From NCBI RefSeq assembly GCF_021730395.1, contig NC_069361.1, forward strand, positions 69,015,001-69,079,000: a stretch of 64,000 nucleotides of DNA, in the 5' to 3' direction. The DNA comes from Mercenaria mercenaria (Eukaryota; Mollusca; Bivalvia; Venerida; Veneridae). Positions 46,933 through 58,343 of this stretch are shown here, piece after piece. The position numbers and the translations under genes were made by a program. Within the stretch, counting starts at the first letter, position 1, and each line of letters begins with the position of its first letter. The notes below the pieces were generated by a model. That model searched no databases and was not told the origin of the DNA. It saw nothing but the letters and a program-made list of their open reading frames with translations.

Positions 46933-47639
46933 CAAAAAGATAGATATTTGCTAAATTTCTATCTGCCCCACATTTCGTCCAGGGGGGTGCTGTATGGCAA
47001 GGAGGCACCCAGTTAAAGACATGATGTAAAATATTCATGTAGTAACAATATATATGACTGACTAGAACAGATTATACTGGCATTATGAGCATTCGGAAAT
47101 AAACATTTACAACAAAAATATAATTATCAAATAGACATTCATGATGTTTTTAGTTCAAACTTTACAATGAAATACACAAGCGAAAATAGACATTACACCT
47201 ATTTTGCACATCAATGCAGAAAAAGGGGACCAATACTAGTACATATTGCGTTAACTGACCTTAAACATGAAAGTCTAACTTTAGGGTTGAAACCCTTAAT
47301 ACTGGTACCGAAAGGGAAAATTAATATGTACATCTATATCTATACATAACCTATGTTTATGGATTTCGTATTCGAATTCGAAATGTTAAAAACAGTGAAA
47401 CATTCATCACTCATGTATCTGTGAACTGATATATAATCAAGTTATCAGTATCATATGTTGTCTTGAACTACTTTTCCCTTTGTTACTGATATCATCCTGC
47501 ATAAGCAGAATGTAATACGCGATTATGAAATATGTCTTTAACAAGGCTTAAACACAAATATATTTGATATCAATGTAATACATGTATGCTATGTACAAGA
47601 TACAACTACTGATGAAACTGTAAGAATAAAGTTAATAAA

Positions 47640-48260
47640 CATCTGAAGGTATCAGGCCCCAGCATGATTTCTCCAGAAAAATAAAGAAATATATATCTAT
47701 TACAAATTCTTACATCGGTACATCTAATCATACGAAGTGTGTATCGTTTTCAACCAAATAGCGACAATAACATATTTCGTACAGAACCGACTGCATCATG
47801 CTAAAACTACAGACTCTAACTGATCAGACTGAAATTTAAAAATGTGTTTTAAAGGTTATAAGCCCCAGCACATAACCTTTAAACCTTCATGTTTTCAACT
47901 TGAATGAAGAAATAGTGTAATCGTTAAAAGTCACAAAATTATATACAAAGTAAGTAAAAAATAGAACCAAGTGTTAAAAACGGCTATGAGCCCAAGCACA
48001 TAACCATACATGTTAAACTGACAATATAGTGTGTTATAAACAATTACATACAACTGAAATATGAAACAACTATACATAATGCAAGCAATTGGTAATAGTA
48101 CCTGATAACTCTGGGTGTAGAGTACCTTATGCATGTAATAATAGGCTATAAGCCCCAGCATATAACCTTGGCGCATATATGAAAATGGGTCTATGCTCAA
48201 GAACATTATTTATTGTGAAAAAAAAGACATACCGCAAGCACCAGCATGCCGCATGCTATT
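47640..48260. repeat. Interspersed AGCCCCAGCA hairpin words
   Basis: AAAGGTTATAAGCCCCAGCA at 47851 is followed by CATAACCTTT, making a 9-bp-stem hairpin. Variants lie at 47644, 47978, 48142 and 48235. Confidence 0.55.
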
Positions 48261-48294
48261 TTCATGAGCCCTATTCAGAGTTTCGTATATATTT

Positions 48295-49089
48295 TTAGAA
48301 GGCATTGCTGTTCCACCGACCCAAGGACCTAATTTTTGCATCAGAATAGCCTCTTTGGGCACAGTCGGTAGCTTTTCCTATCCTTAAGCTGTGTGATTTG
48401 TATTTTTTTCCGTCAAGTCCACAGAAATTTAATGTGGACGCAAGTTTCTTTTCAAACATTTTGCGTGGGACTGGTAGGCCTGATGTCAAAGCAAACAAAG
48501 GACCGTCATGTCTACCTCGTAGAGAAAGGTAATCATGCATTGCAACAGGTGGTGAAATATTCGTATGCTTATGTGAGAATGAAAGTACATGAGGTTTACC
48601 GTAATTGTGCTTGAAATATCTAAACGTAACTGTGACTGTTGTCGGCTTCTTTTCTTTATATGTTAACTCTACATCAGCTAAATTTAAGATAAAAGACTTC
48701 GTGCCTGGTTTTGATAGAGTAATCTCGCTACATCGGGCAAAAGCGTTGAATGCAAACAAGAACATGGCTATGAATAGCTTTTGGTGATAATAGGTTTCGC
48801 ATGTATGTTGCAGCGCGTCCGTTAGTTTGTTTAATACGGTAACAGTGATTGGTAACCGTAGGTCATAAGAAGGAGCTAGACGTTGTGCCCCTTTAACGAG
48901 GCTTGTGACCAGAAAGTGACCAGAAGGGTCATTCATACCAGCAAGTTTGTGGATGTAACTTATACCTGACAGATATGTAGATATGGATTTAGAGGTCATA
49001 AAAGCATTAATTTCGTAGCATGTCATGCTATGCCTGATTGTTTTTAGTTTACATTTTTTTTTCATAGAGAAAGATGGCGTCAATTCCAA
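48295..49089 (-). pseudogene. Tyrosine recombinase/integrase relic
   Basis: About 264 codons are open. Phrases typical of eukaryotic element-borne tyrosine recombinases are visible: STYLSGISYIHKLAG in the core-binding part, FAFNAFARCSEITL with the first catalytic Arg, a KHxxxNISPPVAMHDYLSLRG segment, then SHSLRIG (His-x-x-Arg) and LGRW. These enzymes cut and rejoin DNA through a Tyr nucleophile. The gene is broken (about one break in the part seen). No partner ORF is present, so it gives no direct evidence for DIRS against Crypton. The N-terminal coding stretch is also present in the 1.9-kb relative at 3.3 kb. Confidence 0.85.
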
Positions 49090-49509
49090 GTTGAGATGAC
49101 AGGGCGTTTAATAATTTTAACTTGTTTAAGCAAACCATATGCTTTAGAAAGAAAAACTCAAAAGTACAACATTTTTATTAAACTGGTATTGTACAAAACC
49201 TTTTATTCTTTATACAACAGCTATAGATAGACCACTGTTTTCTTGTTACATTCATAGTACAACATCCTTTTCCACTGAAGTACTGAGTATTACAGGTGTC
49301 CTTGAGTATTTTATCAATTTAGGAACAGATTTTATCTCTCCACCATCAATTTCCACCCCTTCCTCATTTTTGCCCATCAATTTCCATCCTTCCTCATCTT
49401 TGAATGAAGTCTGAAAGTAGCAATATGCGTCCCCTTAACCCACTAGTATCCAGTGACAGAAACTGTGACATACAGTTCGAGTGATATTGGGAAAGCTCGG
49501 AGCACAGTA

Positions 49510-49591
49510 GACGAGGTGGCCGAGTGGTTAAGGCGATGGACTGCTAATCCATTGGGCTCTGCCCGCGTGGGTTCGAATCCCATCCTCGTCG
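49510..49591 (+). tRNA. tRNA-Ser (GCU)
   Basis: 82 nt. Acceptor GACGAGG/CCTCGTC, A box TGGCCGAGTGGTTAAGGC, anticodon loop CTGCTAA with GCU at 49543-49545, a long variable arm GGGCTCTGCCC typical of class II serine tRNA, T arm GGGTTCGAATCCC and discriminator G. No intron. A T run for Pol III termination follows near 49612. Identical in sequence to the minus-strand copy at 59340. Confidence 0.97.
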
Positions 49592-50300
49592 ATATTTCTT
49601 TGTTGAGTAATTGTTTTTCTGTTCTATTTTTGAATATGCGTATAGACGTACCAAAACTGTTATACTGTTATAATATGGAAATGTAGAATTTGCATCTTTT
49701 TTCAGGTCAGTTGAATAAATCTATCTAGGTTTTCTAATGCCTGCTAGTATTGTACCATTAACCAGAACAATTAAACCAGTAAATGTAACTACGTGTCACA
49801 CAGTGTTAAGGCGTGGGAAGGAATTTAAAGTATAAACATGTCACATCATGTAAAAATATCCTTCTGATAATAATGGCTGGGGAAGATATCAACTGGCTAT
49901 GAAGTTTTAAATCTGAAGAGCATGCAATTTTACTTACGCTTAAGCCGGTGCTCCATCTGATAAATCATCTCCTATGGAAGCTTCACATTACATCGATAGA
50001 GGGTCACATTCAAACGATCTTTCCCGGTAACAAATCGGAGCCTTGCTTTCTTGAAAGTGAAGTAGTAGTTTCAAAAATCTGTACTTAACCTGGGATCCCA
50101 GTTTTCCATATGTGATATAACGCACTTTTAATTCTTATGGCTGCGCCTTCGTGTATTTTTTCTAATAATAAAGCAAAAAGGAAACACATGATAATTAGAT
50201 GTTTTTCCTATTTTTCCCATTCAAAATTGAAAAGCGTTTGAAACGGGGTGCCGGAGGTAAACTTCCTTAATTAATAAGTTTTAATTTAGCCATTGTTAAG
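49592..50300. other. Nothing recognised
   Basis: AT-rich spacer with no gene, tRNA-like box or repeat that I can support. Confidence 0.4.
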
Positions 50301-50307
50301 TATGTAT

Positions 50308-50383
50308 ACCTCCGTGGTGCATTGGTCAAGAAAGCGTCGATTGTTTCATTGCCGTGGCTGGCCGGTTTCGATTCCCGACATGT
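50308..50383 (+). repeat. tRNA-like sequence (SINE head or tRNA relic)
   Basis: CCTCCGTGGTGCATTGGTCA resembles a Pol III A box and GGTTTCGATTCCC a B box, about 55 bases apart. The fold is poor and no good anticodon arm is seen, so it is a SINE head or decayed tRNA and not a working tRNA. Confidence 0.5.
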
Positions 50384-51129
50384 TTTTTTCTTCAACTAGC
50401 TAAAACTTATTCTGTCATTTACACAAAAGTAGTCTAAGTTGATCTTGAACTTTAATTTATCTTTTCATGTAAATGTATTTTTAGGTAAAAAAGAAAAACT
50501 TACTGACGTTGCCACAACATTAGCAAGCATTGCGTAGATAAGGCCATGTAGTAAGCAACCAGCAAAGATTATAGCGATGAACGTCAAAATCATTATAATC
50601 AAAACCTAGACCTGCCAGAAAGGATAAGGTTCACTTGACTTGAGCCTTATATAAACTACATTATTTTTGAAAACTTTTCAAATGGATGATAATTGAAAAA
50701 CAAACATTGTCTGCTACCAGAATGACTTCTGTCTAAAGTGAATTTAGCTTTTTTGAAACAGATTTATTATTTTGTTCAAGACAGGCAACTGAAATTGCTG
50801 AAATCAGTCAAAAGTCTGTTTTTATTTCAATAAATAGACCACCTAATGTTTTTATGGTGAGCATACCACAACACTTTGACCATACGTCCAGCTTCTCTCG
50901 TCATTGTCAGATTTTGGTTGACAGCTATTCCCATATTGAAAATCTGAGATTTGTTTTTAAAAATCGGTTAATTGCAAAAGATTTCCCATCCCGTAACGTT
51001 TAAGATATTTTCATCTGATATTTTTTTGCATTCAGTCATAAATTATATTAGTTTGGGAACAATACCAACATCTTTGTAAATACAGCCAAAGTATTCCAAC
51101 TATTCACCTGGAGGGGATTACTTTTATTT

Positions 51130-51600
51130 ACACTGTCCCGTGTCTTTGGAACATGGTGGGGGTAAGAGTGACGTTGGGTGCGCACCATAAACCGGTTTAA
51201 GCTCCCTAGTGGTGTTTTTGCCACTGACCGTTCCAAGACGGTGCCCCACTATGTTCTTTTGTTTGTTCGTTTTGTCCTCTTGTGTAGGCTTTGTGTATGT
51301 GTGTGTGTTCCTTTGTTTGTTCGTTTTGTCCTCGTGTGTTGGCTTTGTGTGTGTGCACGTGTATGTGTGTTTGTGGTGTGCACGTCTGCGTGCTGTAGGT
51401 TTCGTTTTGGGGAGGCTGCGATTTTGGTACGTGGCATTCCCTGTTTGATATTTGTCTTTGTTTTTTATACCAGAAGGAAATGTTCTAATGTTTAAAAGAA
51501 TAGTTATCTCACATGAGAACAAAACATGAGCTCTTGTTATTTGGCGAGTGTCAGTTGCAGTATAACCTGGCTTACACATTCGGCTTACCAGTTCCACCTT
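51130..51600. repeat. GT-rich repeat with internal tandem units
   Basis: Two units of about 55 bases share TTTGTTTGTTCGTTTTGTCC and GGCTTTGTGT, after GCACCATAAACCGGTTTAAG. The long open frames on both strands come from low-complexity (GT)n and are not protein-like. Confidence 0.55.
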
Positions 51601-52253
51601 CTCTTTTCATGTATCACAGTTAGTGCTAACCTCTTGCTGATCAGTTAAAGATACCACAGCCTTTGGATCTAAGGAGTGTGTAGCCCATGACTGTACACTT
51701 TTCAACCTTACAATTCAAGAGGTGAGTCATGACTGTATACAGAATATTTTAAGGTTTCTGTTCAACTATGGGAGTATATACCAAACGTTTTATCGAGGAC
51801 TGATTGACGACTGATTCTTGATACTTTAAATGATTGATTTGTTTGTTATTTAAACATTATATTTGTAGATTTATTGGTTGATTCTTTTTTAGCACGACAA
51901 TAATTCATGTCCAAAGGCAAAGGCAAATGTCTAACAAGATAGCCGAATTCAAAGAACACATCGACGCATGTCGATGAGCATGCCAAATTGAATTTACTTT
52001 TATTTATACAAATGTTATGCTGTAATGGTGTCTGCATGCCAAGGCGATGAATAGTGTCTGATAGATCATTTAAAATCAGCCCTCTTCATGGAATTTAGGC
52101 ACATTAACTTTTACATTTCCACTAAAAATACGTATATTTACAGTTCAAATACGTTTTCTTGTATGTTAGAATGCATTATCTGCTGCATTCCAGATTTTTT
52201 TTAGAAAGATAATCTTCTTTTGTCAAAAACTGCAAATTGTTTTTTTATTTAAC

Positions 52254-52325
52254 TGGACGACGTGGTCGAGTGCTTACTGCGATTGACTGCAAATCAAAGG
52301 TTCAACACCGTTCGCGTTATCTTAT
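52254..52325 (+). repeat. tRNA-like relic
   Basis: GACGTGGTCGAGTGCTTA resembles an A box and GGTTCAACACC a weak B box, around a CTGCAAATC loop. Degenerate. Confidence 0.35.
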
Positions 52326-52334
52326 CATTTTATT

Positions 52335-52800
52335 TGCAACAATACGGCCGAATGATAAACGATGGTACAACTCTGACATTCGCCGTACCTCGAGACAACG
52401 CGACCGTCTAAAAGAACCGCATTAAGATCTGGTAAAAATTCTGACTGGTTAAATTTCAAAACAATACGAAATAAAGTTAATAATATGATAAAGTACTCAA
52501 AGGAAATATTCTTTAACAATTTAGAATTCTCGATGAATGAAATCAGTTCTTCTAATCTTCGGCAATACTGGAAATTTGTAAGAATGCTAGTAAAAGAAAA
52601 CTCGAGCAATATTGACTATATTCCGCCACTTTTAAATGACAATAATGATAATTATACTAGCTCCGACGAAGACAAAGCAGACGTCAAAGTCAGTATGTTG
52701 CCCGTTAAAATCTTATTTAATCGATCACTATCTGAACAAATTTATCCGAATCCATGGAAACTAGCAAATCATTATCAAATATCTAAAATAAAACACGCAC
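52335..52800 (+). mobile_element. LINE fragment (CR1/jockey-like linker and RT start)
   Basis: The plus strand reads KRWYNSDIRRTSRQRDRL, then in another frame LRQYWKFVRMLVKENSSN... IPPLL...SDEDKADV, then LPVKILFNRSLSEQIYPNPW-KLAN. These are the endonuclease-to-RT linker and first RT motifs of non-LTR retrotransposons. A frameshift lies near 52425, and the stretch between DKADV and LPVKILFN is deleted relative to the family. It is a dead fragment. Confidence 0.75.
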
Positions 52801-53821
52801 CTATACATTTTATTTCACTACATCATAGGCCATATGTTTATTTACATCTGTGAGAAGTTTCATCAAATTCTACGTTGTAGAAACATTTCTGTTTGTAACT
52901 ATCGTACTTGTTATTGATTTTTATGGTGGTAAGCCCGTTCAAATGCAAGTAATGAATGCATGGATGAAAAATAAATCGTATCTTACTAAAATCATTCTGA
53001 AATTACCATATAAAACATGGGGAAATGACAGGTTTGATGCCGAGATGCATTTTCCCTACCATTTGTGTTTTAAACTATTTCTTAAACTTGTCATAATAAC
53101 TGATTTAGCTTCTTTCGTCCCCATTATATCAGTCCCTTAATATAATAAGGAAGTCCTTTATCACGGGAATTGTTGTATTCCAATAGCTGTAGAACCTTAA
53201 ACGAAAATATGAGGTGCTTTCAAAGCAGTTAAGGAATATGCTATCACTAAAATTTAGTATTTGTTTCTATATGATGGTATTTTAAATCAATTTAATTCCC
53301 GTTCAATTTAAGATCTATGAAATACATGATATTATACATAGTTTAATGTTTTAAATGTAATCCTTACAGTCAAGTAAATGTAGTTAATGCTTGTTAAGCA
53401 CACTTTTGGCAGCAGCTGCATGACTGTATAACTTTTAATATTGTTACATCAATAAAATTTTATCTTAAAGATTAGGTCAGAGATAATAAAATCTAGCATT
53501 ACTTCTGCTTATTCTGGCAGTAAATAAATTTTTGCAGTACACTTCGACATAAAAAGCATGTCTTATCACAAGTCAGAAGAAGTTATAGATTTTTCCAAGA
53601 TCACATTTTTACCAAAACCTGTTGAAGTAACTCGCCTGAGTGATAATTGAAATGTTTGAAAACACTTGTGAAACGTGAAAAAAACATTGCGTTACAAACG
53701 TTTCAAGACAAATAAGATATATTCTCTTGACAACAAGATTACGTACGCTGGTGTACTAAACATTAAAGTCAATTTTCAAAACTGCAAAATTGTCGAGTAT
53801 TTACTTCTAAAGCAAGAATAA

Positions 53822-53889
53822 GACGAGGTGCCGACGGATTGCTTACCAATTGGGCTCTGTCCGCATGGGCTCGAATCCTTTTCTCGTCG
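53822..53889 (+). pseudogene. tRNA-Ser pseudogene
   Basis: GACGAGGTG at the start, TTGGGCTCTGTCCGCATGGG and CTCGAATCC...CTCGTCG match the functional serine tRNA, but the D arm and part of the anticodon arm are missing (68 nt). It lies at the left edge of a duplicated block. Confidence 0.85.
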
Positions 53890-53932
53890 TATTATTCTTC
53901 TAATGATAGTATATGTATAAACAAAAATCGCT

Positions 53933-54414
53933 GCTGGCTCTCTTTGCATTTTTATGTCGATTTTGTTAGTCTTCTTTTTGAAATTCAACTAATTCGTTTT
54001 TACATTTCAAGAGATCGTAAGGTCATGCTTGTTACTATGGTACGGGTCTACGTTTCAAAGGTACAACATTTGAATCCATCATCAGCATGTGAAGCTGGCG
54101 AAAAATCAAAGGACCTAACCAAACATTGATTATCAAAAAAAAAAGAAATTATTTTCACTTAGACATAACGATGGAGAAATTCCAGAAAACTGTAAGACAA
54201 GCGGTAGAAAATTAGTACATAACCGAAATATGGTAATATTATGAAATAAATGCATAAACGTATAAATAGAAAGTATATTATAATTCAAAATGTATAAAGA
54301 TAATGAAAAAAAATGAGGAAACATGACCACACGAGGAAACGTATTAAAATCAAATAATATTTTAACTGAAGATGGCTAGAACTATTCAGTCAATTTCTAC
54401 GAGCGATAGTATCA
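53933..54414. repeat. Block A1 of a dispersed repeat
   Basis: Closely matches 62854-63328 in the same orientation (GAATCCATCATCAGCATGTG, AACTGAAGATGGCTAGAACT). Block A2 continues straight into C2, whereas A1 is cut off from C1 by the element at 54415-59104. Confidence 0.8.
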
Positions 54415-56130
54415 CTGTATGCTGTCACGTGACGTGGTGTACTGCAAGAAAAATGCAAGATGGCGGACGTGGATATTTGGGAAAGGTAGGCTCCTTGTTC
54501 GTTCATTGATTTCTCTCTTAATATTTCCTTTAGGGGAGAATGTTTTGTCGTATGACACGGCACTGACATTTGTTTTTTATCGGTTGGTTGTATACCATTA
54601 CCTCCGACAACGGCGCGAATTTCTAGCCTTTGCTCCTGAATGCAACAAAAACAACGGAAAATAAATCTACGCGATGAGAGACTCGTACTCGTTTTTCCAA
54701 AATTTTCATCACTTTCTTCCACGATTATGACTATGTACATAGACAGAACGTGTGTATCAGCCAGTTCACTGAAAACCGCATATTTCCTAAAACAATATCC
54801 GTTTTAAAATTTGTAAAGTGTACAGACAGAAGGCCAGGGTTATTCTGTCGGTGTACAGAAAGACGTCGGCCAAAAGTGTACGATAAGCAGACAAAAATTC
54901 AAGATTTTGCTACGAAAGTAAGATGTAAGGAAAGAAGACAATATCCTGACACCATCACCAATTGCCTTAACCTAGAACTTAGAAGGATAAGATGGTCTAT
55001 ATTTCGACATTTGTGCTGCCAATTTACAATGTGTTCCCAAAGAATTCTCCAGTCTCTCTTAACCGTGCAGAATTTAAAAGATTATTGAAAAATATAATGT
55101 GATAGATATATTCTTTCGTGCACTTTTGACGACCTTAATTTGTTGGGAAGCAAAGTATGAAGAGATAACAGTATTGTGTTTTACCTGATCATGTGGGCTA
55201 ACCTGAACAAATGAATATACAAGCTACAATTTTCTTTCGATTTATCACTGTATGTCAAAAACGGATGCCTGCATATAGCAATTTGTTATCATTTTGATTG
55301 TGATTCTGTCATTTTTTAGTAAGTAAGTCCAGTCATAATAAATCAGCCTAACACAAGCTGTGTTATGGTTCGAATCACGGACTGGGAATATTTTGGCCAA
55401 TTTTGCGAATATTTCTTCCAGAAACATTGTCATAATTTAAAAAAAAGGCCGAATTTAGGATAAATACTGGTCAAAATATTCACAGAAAACATCACTAATT
55501 GATCTAAAATTGCTGACACAGCTAAAGGCACAGATAACATAAACCGTAACACAAAAGTGTTAAAGGTATTGCATGAATAAGGGTTCTGTTTTTGCAGTCA
55601 TTACACCTAATAACATTATAGACCGCATAAAAGATATGTAGGGAAAGAATGAGCAAAGCATTCTCATTAGTCCACTGTCATATACATATTTTACTCGATT
55701 TTGTTCAAAACATGAATTAATCCAGTGGTTCTATTATTCATATATAGCATAATAACTAATGAAATGAATGCAATTTATAAACATCTGTTGATTCAGAAGA
55801 AAATCTGTTTAAAACGGATTATTTCAATGTGCTACGGACACTGAAGGGCTACAGATAGCAAATATTGATCCACAATTTATAAAGTACAAAAAATTGATAT
55901 GTCATAATCTCTGTCGATAAAACAGTCGACTGTAAACATGTGATTATGCCATGTAAGATGGGTGTTTCTGCTGTAGTTTTAAATATGGGCTTCGGACACT
56001 ACAAAAATATGCCACGTTTCAACACGGCAGGTATTCAACATACTGATGCTCACTTAAGTTCATATGCCGACTTTGAAACTCTCATTAATAACACATGTAT
56101 ATAATTAGTATAGTAATTAAAGCATGATTT

Positions 56131-56400
56131 TAGGGGTCTCCGTGGCCGAGTGGTTAAGGTCGCTGACTTCAAATCACTTGCTCCTCATCGATGTTAGTTC
56201 AAGCCTCACTCGGGGCGTTGAATTCTTCATTTGAGGAAGCCATACAGCTGGCTTACGGAAGGTCGGTGGTTCTATCCAGGTGGCCGCACGTGATGAAATA
56301 ATGCACGTAGGGGCACCTGGGGTCTTCCTCCACCATCAAAGCTGGAAAGTCTCCATATTAGCTAAAATTGTGTCGGTGCGACGTTAAACCCCAAAAAAAA
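56131..56400 (+). mobile_element. tRNA-derived SINE (RUDI/V-SINE-like), 270 bp
   Basis: The head GGGGTCTCCGTGGCCGAGTG with B-box-like AGTTCAAGCC is serine/leucine-tRNA-like. The body holds GGGGCACCTGGGGTCTTCCT, and the tail TGTGTCGGTGCGACGTTAAA ends in an A run. CATGATTT is duplicated on both sides (56123-56130 and 56401-56408). The tail phrase is one I recall as widespread in molluscs. It is full length and probably once mobilised by a LINE partner. Confidence 0.85.
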
Positions 56401-56708
56401 CATGATTTGCAACATTTTAGTCGAAAATTAAATGACTTATGAAACACAACCTCGAAAAAGAAGATAAAAAATACATAACGCTGGTATATACTCATATTTT
56501 CCGTTACAACTTTTATATTAAGTAGCCAAACTTGATTTCCAAAAGAGTTTGGAGCTCTTTAGTGACATGCCTGCTAAATCAATACTTTTATCATTTTTAT
56601 TGTTGTAAGTGTTTTTTCTCAATTACGAAATACTGAGTTTCATTTTGCATCAAAAGGCGAAAAAAATGCCATTTTTGATCTCTATCATGTCTATGTTGAT
56701 TTTCTTAA

Positions 56709-58343
56709 GGATGTACGAGGGTTTTTCTTTCAGGATATTCGCCATTTTGAAAAATGTTTCTTCGAAACTGTATTCTAACAAAAGTTTTGCCTAAAATTAA
56801 CACTAAATAATCAAAAAATGACTAATAATATACCATTTAACAAAATAGATTCTACTTTTTGTGAAAAAATCACCCTTATTTTTGGCTGGCATTTGCCTAA
56901 AATTGACATAAGATTTACAATGGGTTAGAGGTAGATAAATTCAAATATCTACAAAAGTAGATCAGGTTTGGTTTTGATATTTTCCTTTCGGATACATATA
57001 AAAAATAATCTATAATTAAAATAAAAGTTTTCAAGATAGCACTTTATACTTTATTATCCCTCGCCGATGAAATCGGGAGTGGGGTATTGAAATGGCGTTG
57101 TCCGTCCGTCAGTCCGTCCGTCCGTCCGTCCGCAGCCACTTCTCTGTAACTACATTCTTTTTTTATTGGTCAATTTTCAATAGAGTTATTGCCCTTTAAT
57201 TGTTTAAAAATCCACAGATTTGTACATAACAAACCAACCAATTGAAAGAATTTCATTAAACTTCTTTCATTCTTTTCCATGAACATTTATTATAAACATG
57301 TGAAGTTGTGTACCCACACCTGGTCGCCACCTTGCCTTGGTCACACCCGCTCCCCCTCCCAACCCCCACCCTCCCAACTCCCCCCACCCCCACCCCAAAT
57401 TTTTTTTCATTCCTTTTCTATTTCTTTTTTTTTCACACCTTCCATGAATATTTATCAACAAAGTTATACCATTCTCTCACCTCACTCCTCCACCCAGTCA
57501 TGCTCACCACCCCGATCATGCATCTCCCACCCCACCCCCCCCCCCCTCCCAGATTTTTTTTCATTTTTAATTTTCCATCAATATTTATAATCAACATGTA
57601 AAGTTTTGTACCCTCACCCCACCCCCACCAAAATAAGCATTCATTTTCTGTTAATTTGATCTTGACTAATGAACTTACTTGCTTCTTTGTAACATTCTTA
57701 ACTTTTTGCCAGATATATCTTTTTGCCGTTCCTCACCACAGAACCTTTCGGCGGGGGATATCAATTCATCGAATTTGCTTGTTTTATCTAGAAAGTATAG
57801 ATTGAAAGAAAAAGAACAAAAATATAAAAATTCACCAGTTTTTAAGTTTTTTCTTTACAAATCTCTTAGATGCACCGTGACCCCAACCTTTTTTCTTTCC
57901 GTTTTGAAGCATTAAAGCTGCAAAATATTTTGAAAATCTTACCGTCAGATTTTTTTTTTTTTTTTTGTAGATCTAAATACATTTTTCCATTGAAAATAAA
58001 GTGGGTGGGTAATTATGTCAACATGTAAACATGAAAGAGATTTGTTAGTGACATTTATGCTTATATAATACTGACATCACATTTTATTCATATCAACATG
58101 TAGGACATGAAATCCCTATAGCATTAAATGGGATATTACATGTTTTATAAAGTACCACCATTTTTTTCAGTTTTACAAAAAATTTAGAAATGCTTAAATG
58201 TGGGTGAAGAAAATGCCCTATTAAAATAAAACGAGTTCGGTGACCTGTGTTTTTTCTTCTCTTGTTTGTCTTAGAAATAATACTCGTAAAGCTCGCGGAG
58301 TATGAAAAATTCTTAACGTTAGAAACAATGCATTCCTACATCC
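56709..58343. mobile_element. TTAA element, 1.6 kb, ends GGATGTA
   Basis: TTAA at 56705-56708 and 58344-58347 with GGATGTACGAGG and the inverse CCTACATCC at the ends. It contains a (CCGT)n run at 57107-57133 next to TCGCCGATGAAATCGGGAGT, and C-rich low-complexity sequence at 57345-57625. No coding gene. Confidence 0.5.

Larger units (their letters stand above)
45714..49436 (-). mobile_element. TTAA-flanked TIR element carrying a tyrosine recombinase, 3.7 kb
   Basis: The left end AAGAGGAAGCTGACTTTG and the right end TATGCGTCCCCTT correspond to the ends of the 1.9-kb element at 3273, and both edges carry TTAA. It holds one long frame (tyrosine recombinase, minus strand, near the right end), a near-identical 223-base direct duplication (46158-46380 and 46710-46932) and repeated GCCCCAGCA hairpins (47640-48260). 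No reverse transcriptase is seen. The copy is broken. Family is unresolved (Crypton-like, or a reduced DIRS-like element), so it is treated as a fossil. Confidence 0.65.

Noticed and set aside
51124-51597. 157-codon minus-strand frame rich in Thr/His/Lys
   Set aside because: It is the complement of (GT)n-rich low-complexity repeat, and overlapping long frames occur on both strands.
52850-53140. 96-codon frame after the LINE fragment
   Set aside because: No recognisable RT or other motif; probably chance in AT-rich DNA.
55320-55385. tRNA-like B box (ATGGTTCGAATCACGG)
   Set aside because: No A box at the right distance and no cloverleaf.
57279-57601. Pro-rich frames of about 100 codons
   Set aside because: Produced by C-rich low-complexity sequence inside a TTAA element; no start context or domain.
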